Source: Actinomycetes bacterium (GTDB taxonomy: Bacteria; Actinomycetota; Acidimicrobiia; Acidimicrobiales; Microtrichaceae). Taken from it: DNA of 64,000 bases. The notes below the pieces were generated by a model. That model was given only the letters and a program-made list of their open reading frames with translations. It had not been told where the DNA came from and ran no database searches. The stretch is from NCBI GenBank assembly GCA_023389745.1, contig JAEWED010000053.1, positions 15,283-79,282 of the forward strand, written 5' to 3'. The position numbers were made by a program, and so were the translations under genes. Shown here one piece after another: positions 16,813 through 24,696 of this stretch. The stretch's first letter is position 1. Every line of letters starts with the position of its first letter.

Positions 16813-17988
16813 TCACCCGACCCGTGCCGGCGTCAGGTAGGCGTCCATCCAGCCGCCGTTGGAGCCCTCGACCGAGAGCTCGTCGGCACCCATGATGCAG
16901 ACCCGACCGCCGTCGAGCACCTGCCCCGTGGCCCGACCGCAGTAGATGGCCCCGTACGAGAGCTGGGCGCCGGTCTGCAGCGACACCGACACCCGGGTCA
17001 CCGAGTCGTCGGAGCGGTCCAGCAGGTACACGTCGACCACGCCGTTGGTGTCGTCCGGGTCGAGCAGCGTGGTGTCGGTGACGATCGCCGCGTAGCGGCC
17101 GTCGGGGCTGAAGCCGATGGGCGCCACGTTGGCGTCGGGCCCGCCGGGGAACGGGGTCGAGGTACCGGCGTCGACGTCGTGGATCATCGCCGGGAACGAG
17201 CTGCCGAAGCCGAGGCCGAGCACCGTCGAGCCGTCGTCGGACACGACGTGCTGGACCCCGATGCCGAAGAACGAACCGCTCAACGGGCGGCGTTCCCCGG
17301 TCAGCAGGTCGTAGACGAAGTGGCCGCTCGTGTCGCCGCCCGACTGGTCGTTCCAGTGGTACATGATGAACCGGGCGTTGCCGCTGACGCCGAGCAGCGA
17401 GACGGCCCCGTAGCCGGGACCGCCCGGCGGGCAGTCGGTCGAGGTGTCGGCGACCAGGTCGCGGATGACGCAGCGTGCCGGGGCCAGCCCCCAGGTACCG
17501 CCGACGCCGTGCACCGCGTACTCGCCGCCGTCGGTGACCGAGGGCGCGTTGAGGTCGCCGAGCACCGTCCAGGTGTCGGTCGTGCCGGTGACCCGGTCGT
17601 ACACGCCGTAGGTGCCGTAGGGCTCGGCCTGCTCGAAACCGACGTAGCGCCCGTTGCGGCTGATCGTCGGGCCGTCGCCGCTGTCGGTCGCGATCCTGGT
17701 GACCGACCCGCTGACGTTGTTCCGCAGGAAGACGTCGTCGACGCCGTTGGTGTCACCAGGGACGAGGTTGGTGGCCGACGAGACGAACGCCGTCCACACG
17801 CCGTCCGCGCTGACGCTCGCCCGGTGTGCCGAAGCGTTGCCCGGCACGCCGCCGTCGCCGAGCGTGATCGGATGATCCGGACCGAACGTCGGGCCGCCTG
17901 CGTCAGGCGGGGGACCACACGCGACCGCGATCGCAGCGAGGGCCAGCGCCGCGACGACCCACCGCGCGCTCCGGAACCGATCAACCAT
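16813..17988 (-). CDS. Beta-propeller lipoprotein (PD40/TolB-like)
   Basis: This is a 391-residue exported protein with a lipoprotein signal (AVAC lipobox). It is followed by repeats of the PD40/WD40-like type, for example PGDTNGVDDVFLRN near the start and DPDDTNGVVDVYLLDR near the end. These DTNG-V-D-V repeats are typical of secreted actinobacterial beta-propellers. The ATG at 17988 lies at a good distance from a GGAGG site. The frame stays open far upstream, antisense to vapBC, and that extension is not coding. Partner and role are unknown. Confidence 0.75.
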   Translation of the reverse strand: MVDRFRSARWVVAALALAAIAVACGPPPDAGGPTFGPDHPITLGDGGVPGNASAHRASVSADGVWTAFVSSATNLVPGDTNGVDDVFLRNNVSGSVTRIATDSGDGPTISRNGRYVGFEQAEPYGTYGVYDRVTGTTDTWTVLGDLNAPSVTDGGEYAVHGVGGTWGLAPARCVIRDLVADTSTDCPPGGPGYGAVSLLGVSGNARFIMYHWNDQSGGDTSGHFVYDLLTGERRPLSGSFFGIGVQHVVSDDGSTVLGLGFGSSFPAMIHDVDAGTSTPFPGGPDANVAPIGFSPDGRYAAIVTDTTLLDPDDTNGVVDVYLLDRSDDSVTRVSVSLQTGAQLSYGAIYCGRATGQVLDGGRVCIMGADELSVEGSNGGWMDAYLTPARVG

Positions 17989-18056
17989 GCCCATCCCCCT
18001 CCACGATCTCCTCGACGCACCGTAGCCCCGGCCGGTCGACGTCCACCGGCCGGTGG

Positions 18057-18062
18057 TACCAT
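18057..18062 (+). promoter_or_regulatory. -10 element of vapBC, leaderless
   Basis: TACCAT ends seven bases before ATG 18070. No ribosome-binding site lies between. Confidence 0.5.
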
Positions 18063-18069
18063 GGCACCC

Positions 18070-18321
18070 ATGCTGGTATCGATCGACCGCGCCGGGCGGA
18101 TCGTGATCCCCAAAGAGGTCCGTGACCGCTTGGATCTGACCCCCGACACCGAGCTCGAACTGCAGGTGCTCGGCCATCTGATCCAGATCGAGCGCCCCCG
18201 TCGAGCGGTTCGGCGCCTCGAATGGACCACCGAGGGGCGGCCCTACTTCCCCGCCGACGAGTCCTCCCGGCAGATCAGCGACCTCGACGTGCAGCGGGTC
18301 CGGGATGCCGAGCAGCGCTGA
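18070..18321 (+). CDS. vapB: AbrB/SpoVT-type antitoxin
   Basis: This 83-residue protein has an N-terminal swapped-hairpin DNA-binding domain (SIDRAGRIVIPKEVRDRL). The C-terminal tail (PYFPADESSRQISDLD) probably occupies the toxin active site. Its last codons overlap the downstream PIN toxin by 17 nt, the usual antitoxin-first order. The complex normally represses its own promoter. Confidence 0.9.
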   Translation: MLVSIDRAGRIVIPKEVRDRLDLTPDTELELQVLGHLIQIERPRRAVRRLEWTTEGRPYFPADESSRQISDLDVQRVRDAEQR

Positions 18322-18748
18322 GGGGTCCTCCACCGATCGACAGCGCGTCGCGGTCGACACCAGTGTCGCCGTCGCGTTCCTCGACGCGGCGCACACCGCG
18401 CACCGCGTCTGCGCCGAGGCCCTCGACGGCCGCTCCGCCGCGCTCGCAGGGCATGCGGCGTTCGAGTCGCTCTCCGTGCTCACCCGGCTCCCGGGTCCCG
18501 CGCAGGTCACCGTCGGCGACGCGGCGGCTGCGCTGGAGGCGGCGTTCGCGGAGCCGTGCTGGCTCTCACCGGAACAGCAGTCGCAGCTGCTGGTGACCCT
18601 GGGGCGCACGGGGATCGACGGCGGCGCCGTCTACGACGCGTTGGTCGGCGAGGCAGCCCGTGTCCACGACCGCACGCTGCTCACGCGCGACCGGCGAGCG
18701 ATCGCGACCTACGAGTTCCTCGGTGCCCCCTACGTGCTCGTCGACTGA
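18305..18748 (+). CDS. vapC: PIN-domain ribonuclease toxin
   Basis: This 147-residue PIN protein has the acidic catalytic residues in VAVDTSVAVAFLD, HAAFESLSVL, VYDALVGEAA and LTRDRRA. VapC toxins cleave tRNA or rRNA and are held inactive by the VapB partner encoded just before. The start ATG lies inside the vapB 3' end. Confidence 0.9.
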   Translation: MPSSAEGSSTDRQRVAVDTSVAVAFLDAAHTAHRVCAEALDGRSAALAGHAAFESLSVLTRLPGPAQVTVGDAAAALEAAFAEPCWLSPEQQSQLLVTLGRTGIDGGAVYDALVGEAARVHDRTLLTRDRRAIATYEFLGAPYVLVD

Positions 18749-18781
18749 ACGCCCCCTCGGGGGTGGTGCCATGCTGGCCGG

Positions 18782-18946
18782 ATGAGCGCTGGCGACATGG
18801 GCGACTTCGACGACACCGATGACGACCGGGCGCCGATCTGCCCGGAGTGCGGTGTCACCGCGCTGCCCGCCGAAGGGTCGACCTCGACCGGGTCCGGGTT
18901 CGTCTGCGAGAACCCTGACTGCGACGCGTTCGGCGACGAGGTCTGA
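18782..18946 (+). CDS. Small zinc-ribbon protein, 54 residues
   Basis: This short acidic protein has an Asp-rich N terminus (FDDTDDD), then a four-cysteine ribbon: ICPECG and VCENPDC about 20 residues apart. The ATG at 18782 follows vapC by 33 bp. It has complete start and stop codons and codon use like its neighbours. Function is unknown. Confidence 0.6.
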   Translation: MSAGDMGDFDDTDDDRAPICPECGVTALPAEGSTSTGSGFVCENPDCDAFGDEV

Positions 18947-18980
18947 TCCCGCCGGTCACGCCCCGCGCGGGACGGCTGGT

Positions 18981-20072
18981 TCAGGAGACTGTCCACGTCG
19001 CCCCGGACGAGATCAGCGCGGCCAGGTCGCCGGGGCCCTGGCGGGCGGTCTCGGCGTCGACCTGGGCCTGCACCTCGAGCTCGTAGACCGGGCGGGCGAC
19101 GTCGCGGAACACCCCGATCGGCGTCGGCGTGTGCGGGCCTTCGGACAGGCGGGACAACGCGAACGCGAGGGTCGGATCGTGGCGGTGCTCGTCGTGGATC
19201 AGCACCGACGCCTCGTCGACCCGGTCGACCTCGACCACCGAGAGCTCTGCGAACTCGTTCTGCACCACTCCGTAGCGACCCTCGGCACCGAAGCGGATCG
19301 GCTCGCCGTGACGCAGCGGGATCAACATGTCCTCGCGGTTGTCGCGGGTCAGGATGTCGTCGAACGCGCCGTCGTTGAAGACGTTGCAGTTCTGGTACAC
19401 CTCGACGAACGCCGCGCCGCGGTGCTCGTGTGCCCGGCGGAACGTCTCCTGCATGTGGGTGCGGTCCGAGTCGTGCGTCCGGGCCACGAAGGTGGCTTCG
19501 GCGCCCAACGCGACCGAGATCGGGTTGAACGGGTGGTCGATGGAACCGAACGGCGTCGACTTGGTGACCTTGCCCATCTCGGACGTCGGTGAGTACTGGC
19601 CCTTGGTCAGCCCGTAGATCTGGTTGTTGAACATCAGGATCTTCAGGTTCACGTTGCGCCGCAGGGCGTGCAGCAGGTGGTTCCCGCCGATCGACAACAT
19701 GTCGCCGTCGCCGCCGATCACCCAGACCGACAGGTCCGGACGGGTCATCGCGACGCCGGTCGCGATCGCCGGGGCACGGCCGTGGATCGAGTGCACGCCG
19801 TAGGTGTTCATGTAGTACGGCAGCCGGGCGGCGCAGCCGATGCCCGAGACGAACACCATCTCGTGGGGCTGCAGGCCGAGCTCGGGCAGCATCAGCTGCA
19901 TCGCGGCGAGGATCCCGTAGTCACCGCAGCCCGGGCACCAGCGGAGCTCCTGGTCGGTCACGAAGTCCTTGCGGCTCAACGTCACCGCCACCGCCGTCGC
20001 GGCCCCGTCGTCCACGGTTCCGGCGGCGTGCTGACCGTTCGCTCGGGGCTCGCCCTGCCCGTTCGTGCTCAT
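18981..20072 (-). CDS. korB: 2-oxoacid:ferredoxin oxidoreductase, beta subunit
   Basis: KorB is the thiamine-diphosphate subunit of 2-oxoglutarate:ferredoxin oxidoreductase, which makes succinyl-CoA and reduced ferredoxin in place of the 2-oxoglutarate dehydrogenase complex. The 363-residue protein has the WCPGCGDYG motif near residue 45 and the ThDP/Mg site GGDGDMLSIGGNHLLH. Its ATG overlaps the korA stop by 4 nt. The strand remains open far upstream but that is inside korA. Confidence 0.9.
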   Translation of the reverse strand: MSTNGQGEPRANGQHAAGTVDDGAATAVAVTLSRKDFVTDQELRWCPGCGDYGILAAMQLMLPELGLQPHEMVFVSGIGCAARLPYYMNTYGVHSIHGRAPAIATGVAMTRPDLSVWVIGGDGDMLSIGGNHLLHALRRNVNLKILMFNNQIYGLTKGQYSPTSEMGKVTKSTPFGSIDHPFNPISVALGAEATFVARTHDSDRTHMQETFRRAHEHRGAAFVEVYQNCNVFNDGAFDDILTRDNREDMLIPLRHGEPIRFGAEGRYGVVQNEFAELSVVEVDRVDEASVLIHDEHRHDPTLAFALSRLSEGPHTPTPIGVFRDVARPVYELEVQAQVDAETARQGPGDLAALISSGATWTVS

Positions 20073-21946
20073 CGTCCGAGCTCGATCATCATGCGCTCCT
20101 CCATCTCGACCGCACCGAAGGGCACCCCCGTGACCTTGGTGAAGCTCTGCACGTCGGCCAGGTACCGGGCCCGCAGCAGCGAGGCGAGCTGCCCCAGGTT
20201 CATCTCGGGGCAGAGCACCTTCGGATAGCGGGCCAGCACGTCGCCCAGATCCGCCGGCAACGGGTTCAGGTGCACGACCTGGGCCTGCGACACCCGGTAC
20301 CCGTTGCGGCGCAGTCGCCGGATACCCGCGGTGATCGCACCCCACGTCGAGCCCCAACCGATCACGAGCAGGTCGGCGCCGTCGTCCTCGTCGAGCTCGA
20401 CGCCCGGGATGTCGGCCGCGATCCCGTCGATCTTCGCCCGGCGCAGCTCGACCATGTGCTCGTGGTTGTCGGGCTGGTAGCTGATGTGGCCGGTGCCGTC
20501 GGCCTTCTCGATCCCGCCGATGCGGTGCTGCAGCCCCGGAGTGCCGGGCACCGCCCACGGCCTGGACAGCGTGACGGGGTCGTGCAGGTAGGGCCAGAAC
20601 TCCGGTCGACCCTCGGCGTCGACGTGGTTGGGGCCGGTGGCGAAGTCCACGTCGATCCGTGGCAACGAGTCGACGTCGGGCAGCAGCCACGGCTCGGCGC
20701 TGTTGGCAAGGAAGCCGTCGGACAGCACGATCACCGGGGTTCGGTAGGTGATCGCCAGGCGGGTCGCCTCGATGGCGATGTCGAAGCAGTGCGTCGGCGA
20801 ACGCGGTGCGAGCACGGGCAGCGGCGCCTCACCGTGTCGACCGAACATCGCGGCGAGCAGGTCGGTCTGTTCGGTCTTCGTGGGCATGCCCGTGGACGGC
20901 CCGGCGCGCTGCACGTCGACGACGACGATCGGCAGCTCCAGGCTGATCGCCAACCCGAGCGCCTCGGACTTCAGGTCGAGACCCGGCCCCGAGGTGCCGG
21001 TCACTCCGAGCGCACCCGAGAACGACGCGCCGAGCGCGATCGCCGCCGCGGCGATCTCGTCCTCGGACTGCATCGTGCGGACACCGAAGTTCTTGTGCCG
21101 GCTGAGCTCGTGGAGGATGTCCGAGGCCGGCGTGATCGGGTAGCTGGCGTAGACGAGCTCCAGCCCGGCCAGCTGCGCGCCGGCGATCAGCCCGTAGCTG
21201 ATCGCCGTGTTGCCGTTGATGTTCGTGTAGGTGCCCGGCGGCAACGACGCCGGCGCGACCTCGTAGGGGTGGTCGAACAGCTCGGCGGTCTCGCCGAAGT
21301 TCCGACCCGCCCGCACCGCCGCCAGATTGGCGTCACGCACCAGGGGGCGCGTGTCGTACTTGGCGGCGATCCACTCGACGAGGGGCTTGGTCGGACGGGT
21401 GTACATCCAGCAGATGAGACCGAGGGCGAAGAAGTTCTTCGACCGCTCGGCGTCGCGACGCTTCACACCCAGACCGCTCGTCGCCTCGAGCGTCATCGAG
21501 GTCATCGGCACCAGGTAGACGGTGAACGCCCCGAGCGAGCCGTCCTCGATCGGGTTGGTCCCGTAGCCGGCCTTGTCCAGGTCGCGCTCCTCGAAGGCAT
21601 CGGCGTTGAGGATGAGCGTCGAGCCGGGGCCCAGGTCGGCGAGGTTGGCCTTGAGGGCGGCGGGGTTCATCGCGACCAGCACGTTGGGCGAGTCACCCGG
21701 CGTGACGATGTCGGTGTCGGAGATGTGGATCTGGAACGACGACACGCCGGGCACGGTGCCCGCCGGGGCCCTGATCTCGGCCGGGTAGTTCGGCAGCGTC
21801 GCCAGGTCGTTGCCGAACAAGGCCGACAGCTCGGTGAACCGATCACCGACGAGCTGCATGCCGTCGCCGGAGTCACCGGCGAAGCGGATGACGACCCGGT
21901 CGACCTGCTCCCGCACGACGTTGGGCGGAATTGCGGTGGTGGACAT
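20069..21946 (-). CDS. korA: 2-oxoacid:ferredoxin oxidoreductase, fused gamma-alpha subunit
   Basis: This 625-residue subunit has an N-terminal gamma domain (about residues 15-200, GDSGDGMQLVGDRF near its start), followed by the pyrimidine-binding alpha domain (YPITPASDILHEL, then GTSGPGLDLKSEALG). It pairs with KorB in the cytoplasm. This fused order is the actinobacterial KorA form. The gene begins about 190 bp upstream of ssrA on the opposite strand, and the intergenic region carries both promoters. Confidence 0.92.
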   Translation of the reverse strand: MSTTAIPPNVVREQVDRVVIRFAGDSGDGMQLVGDRFTELSALFGNDLATLPNYPAEIRAPAGTVPGVSSFQIHISDTDIVTPGDSPNVLVAMNPAALKANLADLGPGSTLILNADAFEERDLDKAGYGTNPIEDGSLGAFTVYLVPMTSMTLEATSGLGVKRRDAERSKNFFALGLICWMYTRPTKPLVEWIAAKYDTRPLVRDANLAAVRAGRNFGETAELFDHPYEVAPASLPPGTYTNINGNTAISYGLIAGAQLAGLELVYASYPITPASDILHELSRHKNFGVRTMQSEDEIAAAAIALGASFSGALGVTGTSGPGLDLKSEALGLAISLELPIVVVDVQRAGPSTGMPTKTEQTDLLAAMFGRHGEAPLPVLAPRSPTHCFDIAIEATRLAITYRTPVIVLSDGFLANSAEPWLLPDVDSLPRIDVDFATGPNHVDAEGRPEFWPYLHDPVTLSRPWAVPGTPGLQHRIGGIEKADGTGHISYQPDNHEHMVELRRAKIDGIAADIPGVELDEDDGADLLVIGWGSTWGAITAGIRRLRRNGYRVSQAQVVHLNPLPADLGDVLARYPKVLCPEMNLGQLASLLRARYLADVQSFTKVTGVPFGAVEMEERMMIELGR

Positions 21947-22118
21947 GCCCGACCCCCTGTTCCCCTCCGCCGACCCCCCGGCGAACTGGTGACATTGAAC
22001 CTACCCGTTGCAAACGCTCGTACCCGGTCTTGTCGTGCTTCTCACGTCCCCGACCCGATCACCGGACCGGGCCGGGTCGACCCCGGGAACCCGAGCGACG
22101 GCTGGGGTCACGGGCAGG

Positions 22119-22124
22119 TAGACT
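22119..22124 (+). promoter_or_regulatory. -10 element of ssrA
   Basis: TAGACT lies 13 bp before the mature tmRNA 5' end, consistent with a short precursor trimmed by RNase P. Confidence 0.5.
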
Positions 22125-22137
22125 GGTCGACGCACAT

Positions 22138-22531
22138 GGGGCTGACTGGTTTCGACGTTGGGACCTGGAAGTCGAATTTGCGACCCGAGTTGTCTCAGAC
22201 TCGTTAAACGGGGGCACCAAATGAACCGCCAAGAATGAGCAGTTCGCTCTCGCCGCCTGATCTTTTTCAGTAGGTAGAAGAGCAAAACCGTGACCAGCAA
22301 TGGCGCACGGGGCCGGATCCCCACAGCCCGGCAACAGAAGTGGGGATGGACCGTAGGGAAAGACCACTGACGGCGTGAAAGAACGCTGACATCGGGGAAA
22401 GACCCGGCGGTGACCTCCTCGGAGGTCCACTGACCCGCCAGTCCGGTAGCCGCTAAGGCCGGAATGCGGGAATGGTCGTAGCGGGTTCGGTGACCACCTG
22501 GCGGACGGGGGTTCGATTCCCCCCAGCTCCA
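22138..22531 (+). ncRNA. ssrA: Transfer-messenger RNA
   Basis: tmRNA rescues stalled ribosomes together with SmpB. The 5' end GGGGCTGACTGGTTTCGACG is the classic tmRNA opening. The 3' end has a T-arm (GGTTCGATTCC) and the acceptor strand CAGCTCC, which pairs with GGGGCTG with one wobble. The tag reading frame runs 22228-22260 and encodes AKNEQFALAA then TGA; an in-frame TGA just upstream fixes the resume codon near GCC. The 3' CCA is not encoded (the genome has CGA). The restriction operon begins about 50 bp downstream. Confidence 0.95.
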
Positions 22532-22574
22532 CGAGGGGGTATCAGCGGAAATCCGCCGATTCTCCTAGCGAAAA

Positions 22575-22603
22575 TCAGGCCACTCTCAGCCGGGGTGGCC
22601 TGA
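22575..22603 (-). terminator. Intrinsic terminator of the restriction operon
   Basis: On the minus strand a perfect 9-bp stem (TCAGGCCAC with GTGGCCTGA) and an 11-nt loop are followed by TTTTCG. It overlaps the last codons of the final gene and also faces the ssrA end. Confidence 0.65.
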
Positions 22604-23548
22604 GTCGCGTTCGGCCCTACCCGTAGGCGACTCCGCGACCTCGCTCTGCTCCACGAACTTGGTCCGCAGTTCGTTGAGTTTCGTTCCACCGAGGCGCGGC
22701 ACTCGCCAGGCGTACCAACCGTCGTAGGAGACGAGGTCTGCCGAGCGCATCGCGGCGAGTGAAGGCGACTGGTGCACGGTTCCGTCCGGGAGCACGAAGG
22801 TGCCGTCTCCGCGGATGGTCGCCTCATACCTGTCGCCGAGCCGAGGACGCACGAACTCCACCGGTTCATCCGGCTCGAGGAAGCCTGCCTCCAGAAGGTC
22901 TGCGACCGTGACCCGTCGACCGTTCGCAGTCACTGCTGTCGGGCCGCTCGGTGGCGCTACGGCGGGAGAAGCCGCGGCTGGCTCGTGGTCGGCCTCGATG
23001 TCGACGATCCGTCGTCCGGCGGAATCTTCGTAAACCGTGACCGGGATGACGGTCACCGGCAACGAGTTCTCGCGTAGGAACTCCAGCGCCGAGCGCGTCC
23101 GTCCCTGGAAGTCGCGTGCGATGAGGTACAGCCGTGGCTGGGGGTTGATGGTGACCGGTGTGCTGCTCTCGGTGAAGTCCTGCCAGTCGCGAAAGAACGC
23201 CTCGGGACCCGCGTGGCCGGGCGCACGGTTGTACAGGCCGGAGATCTCGTCGAGGTTCGTGAGGCGAGCCCATCCGGCGTACTCGAGGCACTGTGCCAGT
23301 TGGCCTCGGTCGATGTCGCGCTTGACCTCGATGACGACCACTCGTCCGCCTTCGTCGAGGGCAAGGAGGTCCGGCACTCCCCCACCCGCGATGCGAGCTT
23401 GGCGGGCAACGGGGAAGAGCGGCTCACCGGTGAACGCCTCGAGGTCGTCCCACACGAGGGCCTCGATCTCCTGTTCGTACAGGTCGGGTCCAGGGCGCAG
23501 GCGGTTGAACGGGGTCAGACCGTCGGCGGTGTGTTCGTACAGTGGCAA
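22586..23548 (-). CDS. PD-(D/E)XK endonuclease-like protein with C-terminal RAMA domain
   Basis: This 320-residue protein is the last gene of the type I restriction operon. The N-terminal half has a DUF91/NucS-like nuclease core: GGGVPDLLALDEGG then VVVIEVKRD and QLAQCLEYAGWA, i.e. the PD...EVK active site. The C-terminal part (about residues 230-300) resembles the RAMA domain found with restriction and methylase systems (VADLLEAGFL, then DGTVHQSPSLAAM and DGWYAWRV). TTG 23548 is the likely start, right after the upstream TGA. RAMA domains are proposed to recognise modified DNA, so modification-dependent cleavage is possible by inference. Confidence 0.7.
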   Translation of the reverse strand: MPLYEHTADGLTPFNRLRPGPDLYEQEIEALVWDDLEAFTGEPLFPVARQARIAGGGVPDLLALDEGGRVVVIEVKRDIDRGQLAQCLEYAGWARLTNLDEISGLYNRAPGHAGPEAFFRDWQDFTESSTPVTINPQPRLYLIARDFQGRTRSALEFLRENSLPVTVIPVTVYEDSAGRRIVDIEADHEPAAASPAVAPPSGPTAVTANGRRVTVADLLEAGFLEPDEPVEFVRPRLGDRYEATIRGDGTFVLPDGTVHQSPSLAAMRSADLVSYDGWYAWRVPRLGGTKLNELRTKFVEQSEVAESPTGRAERDSGHPG

Positions 23549-23550
23549 GG

Positions 23551-24696
23551 TCAGGATCCTCCGTCGGCGACCTGGATTACCCAGTCGAGCGTCGAGAGCA
23601 CTCGCTGCACAACGCCGTCCTCCGTCAGGCATGTGACCGGCAGCGACGGGAGGCCGTCGAGGTTGTCACCGAGCACTGTCGTACCGGCTGCGCTGCTCAT
23701 CCGCTCGACGAACTCGGCTCGTACGGCGTCGTCCTCGAATGCGGGGTGATTCCGCAGGTAACGGAGGAACAGCGACAGCTTGCCTGGGCGTGGGTCAAGA
23801 ACGAGGGGCCAGTAGGTCCGCCCTGTCCCTTTGGTGTCGAGGTTCAAGAACAGCTTCGGACTGCGGACCGAAGTGCCGATGGTCACGCGCGCCCCCCGCT
23901 TCTTTGCGCCGGTGACCAGCTGCGCGGCGGCGTTCACAACCTCCTGCCCCTGCGCCTCGCGAAGGGTGTCCCAGAACTCCTCTTCGCTGCGTCGGATCGC
24001 AGCCGTCTTACGGGTCGCGCCTGGAGAGCTGCGGCCGTGCACGACCGGCTGGTACGCCACGAGGGCGTTGCCGTCGCCGGCGACGTGGCGGGCAACCTCG
24101 ACCCCGAGTACCTCAGCGTTGTTGAGCTGCCCGTTGAGGAACTCGATGATGCGGGTCAACGTTGCTGGCAGGTGGTCGGCGACGAAGAGGAGACGGAGCT
24201 TGCCGGCGTCGATGTTGGTCTGTACGGCACTCCAGAACTCATCTTCCTCGAGCCCGGCGACGGCTAGAAGTTCCTCGAGCTCAGCGACGCGGTCGGCGCC
24301 CGGGGTCGCGTACCTCGGGTTCAGCCATCTCTCACGTAGCGTCTCGGCCGACCAGTCGATGGTGAACGAGGCTGCGTAGTCGAGCATCTGCGCAACGACC
24401 TCCCGTCGGAGACGGGGGTCGCTGCTGCGCTTCACCTCGACCAGCGTCGGTCGAGCATCTGATCCGATGAACAGGTGGTCGAGCCGCCAGCTGCCCGACT
24501 CGGATTCCTCCGCCTTGATGGGAAGCTCCTGGTCCACCAGCAGCCACCGTCCCGGTTCGCCGCCGTCTTCCAGGGCGCCAGCGAGAACGGCCGGGTTCTC
24601 AGCGAGAAGCTGTTGGAAGTCACTTTCCGTTGCGTACCCCTCCCGCTCGAGAGGCACCAGTTGTCCGGTCGGCTCGGTCACCCACAGGCTCGGCAT
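23551..24696 (-). CDS. PD-(D/E)XK nuclease-fold protein of the restriction operon
   Basis: This 381-residue protein has a nuclease core in its first third: RLDHLFIGSDARPTLVEVKR, then LRREVVAQMLDYAAS, matching the D-(E/V)xK pattern of restriction-like endonucleases. The C-terminal part is unassigned. Its ATG overlaps the hsdR stop in TGATG, so translation is coupled. It is not a normal subunit of type I enzymes. An accessory nuclease, or a helper against phage that escape restriction, is the simplest reading. Confidence 0.7.
   Translation of the reverse strand: MPSLWVTEPTGQLVPLEREGYATESDFQQLLAENPAVLAGALEDGGEPGRWLLVDQELPIKAEESESGSWRLDHLFIGSDARPTLVEVKRSSDPRLRREVVAQMLDYAASFTIDWSAETLRERWLNPRYATPGADRVAELEELLAVAGLEEDEFWSAVQTNIDAGKLRLLFVADHLPATLTRIIEFLNGQLNNAEVLGVEVARHVAGDGNALVAYQPVVHGRSSPGATRKTAAIRRSEEEFWDTLREAQGQEVVNAAAQLVTGAKKRGARVTIGTSVRSPKLFLNLDTKGTGRTYWPLVLDPRPGKLSLFLRYLRNHPAFEDDAVRAEFVERMSSAAGTTVLGDNLDGLPSLPVTCLTEDGVVQRVLSTLDWVIQVADGGS

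Noticed and set aside
18000..18609. Extension of the beta-propeller lipoprotein upstream through vapBC
   Set aside because: The added part is antisense to a clear VapBC pair, and the signal peptide starts at 17988.
20270..22207. Long open frame on the plus strand opposite korA
   Set aside because: It is Arg/Val/Gln-rich antisense translation of a well-recognised gene in high-GC DNA.
22201..22532. Minus-strand peptide reading across ssrA
   Set aside because: The region is the tmRNA gene. The open frame is incidental.
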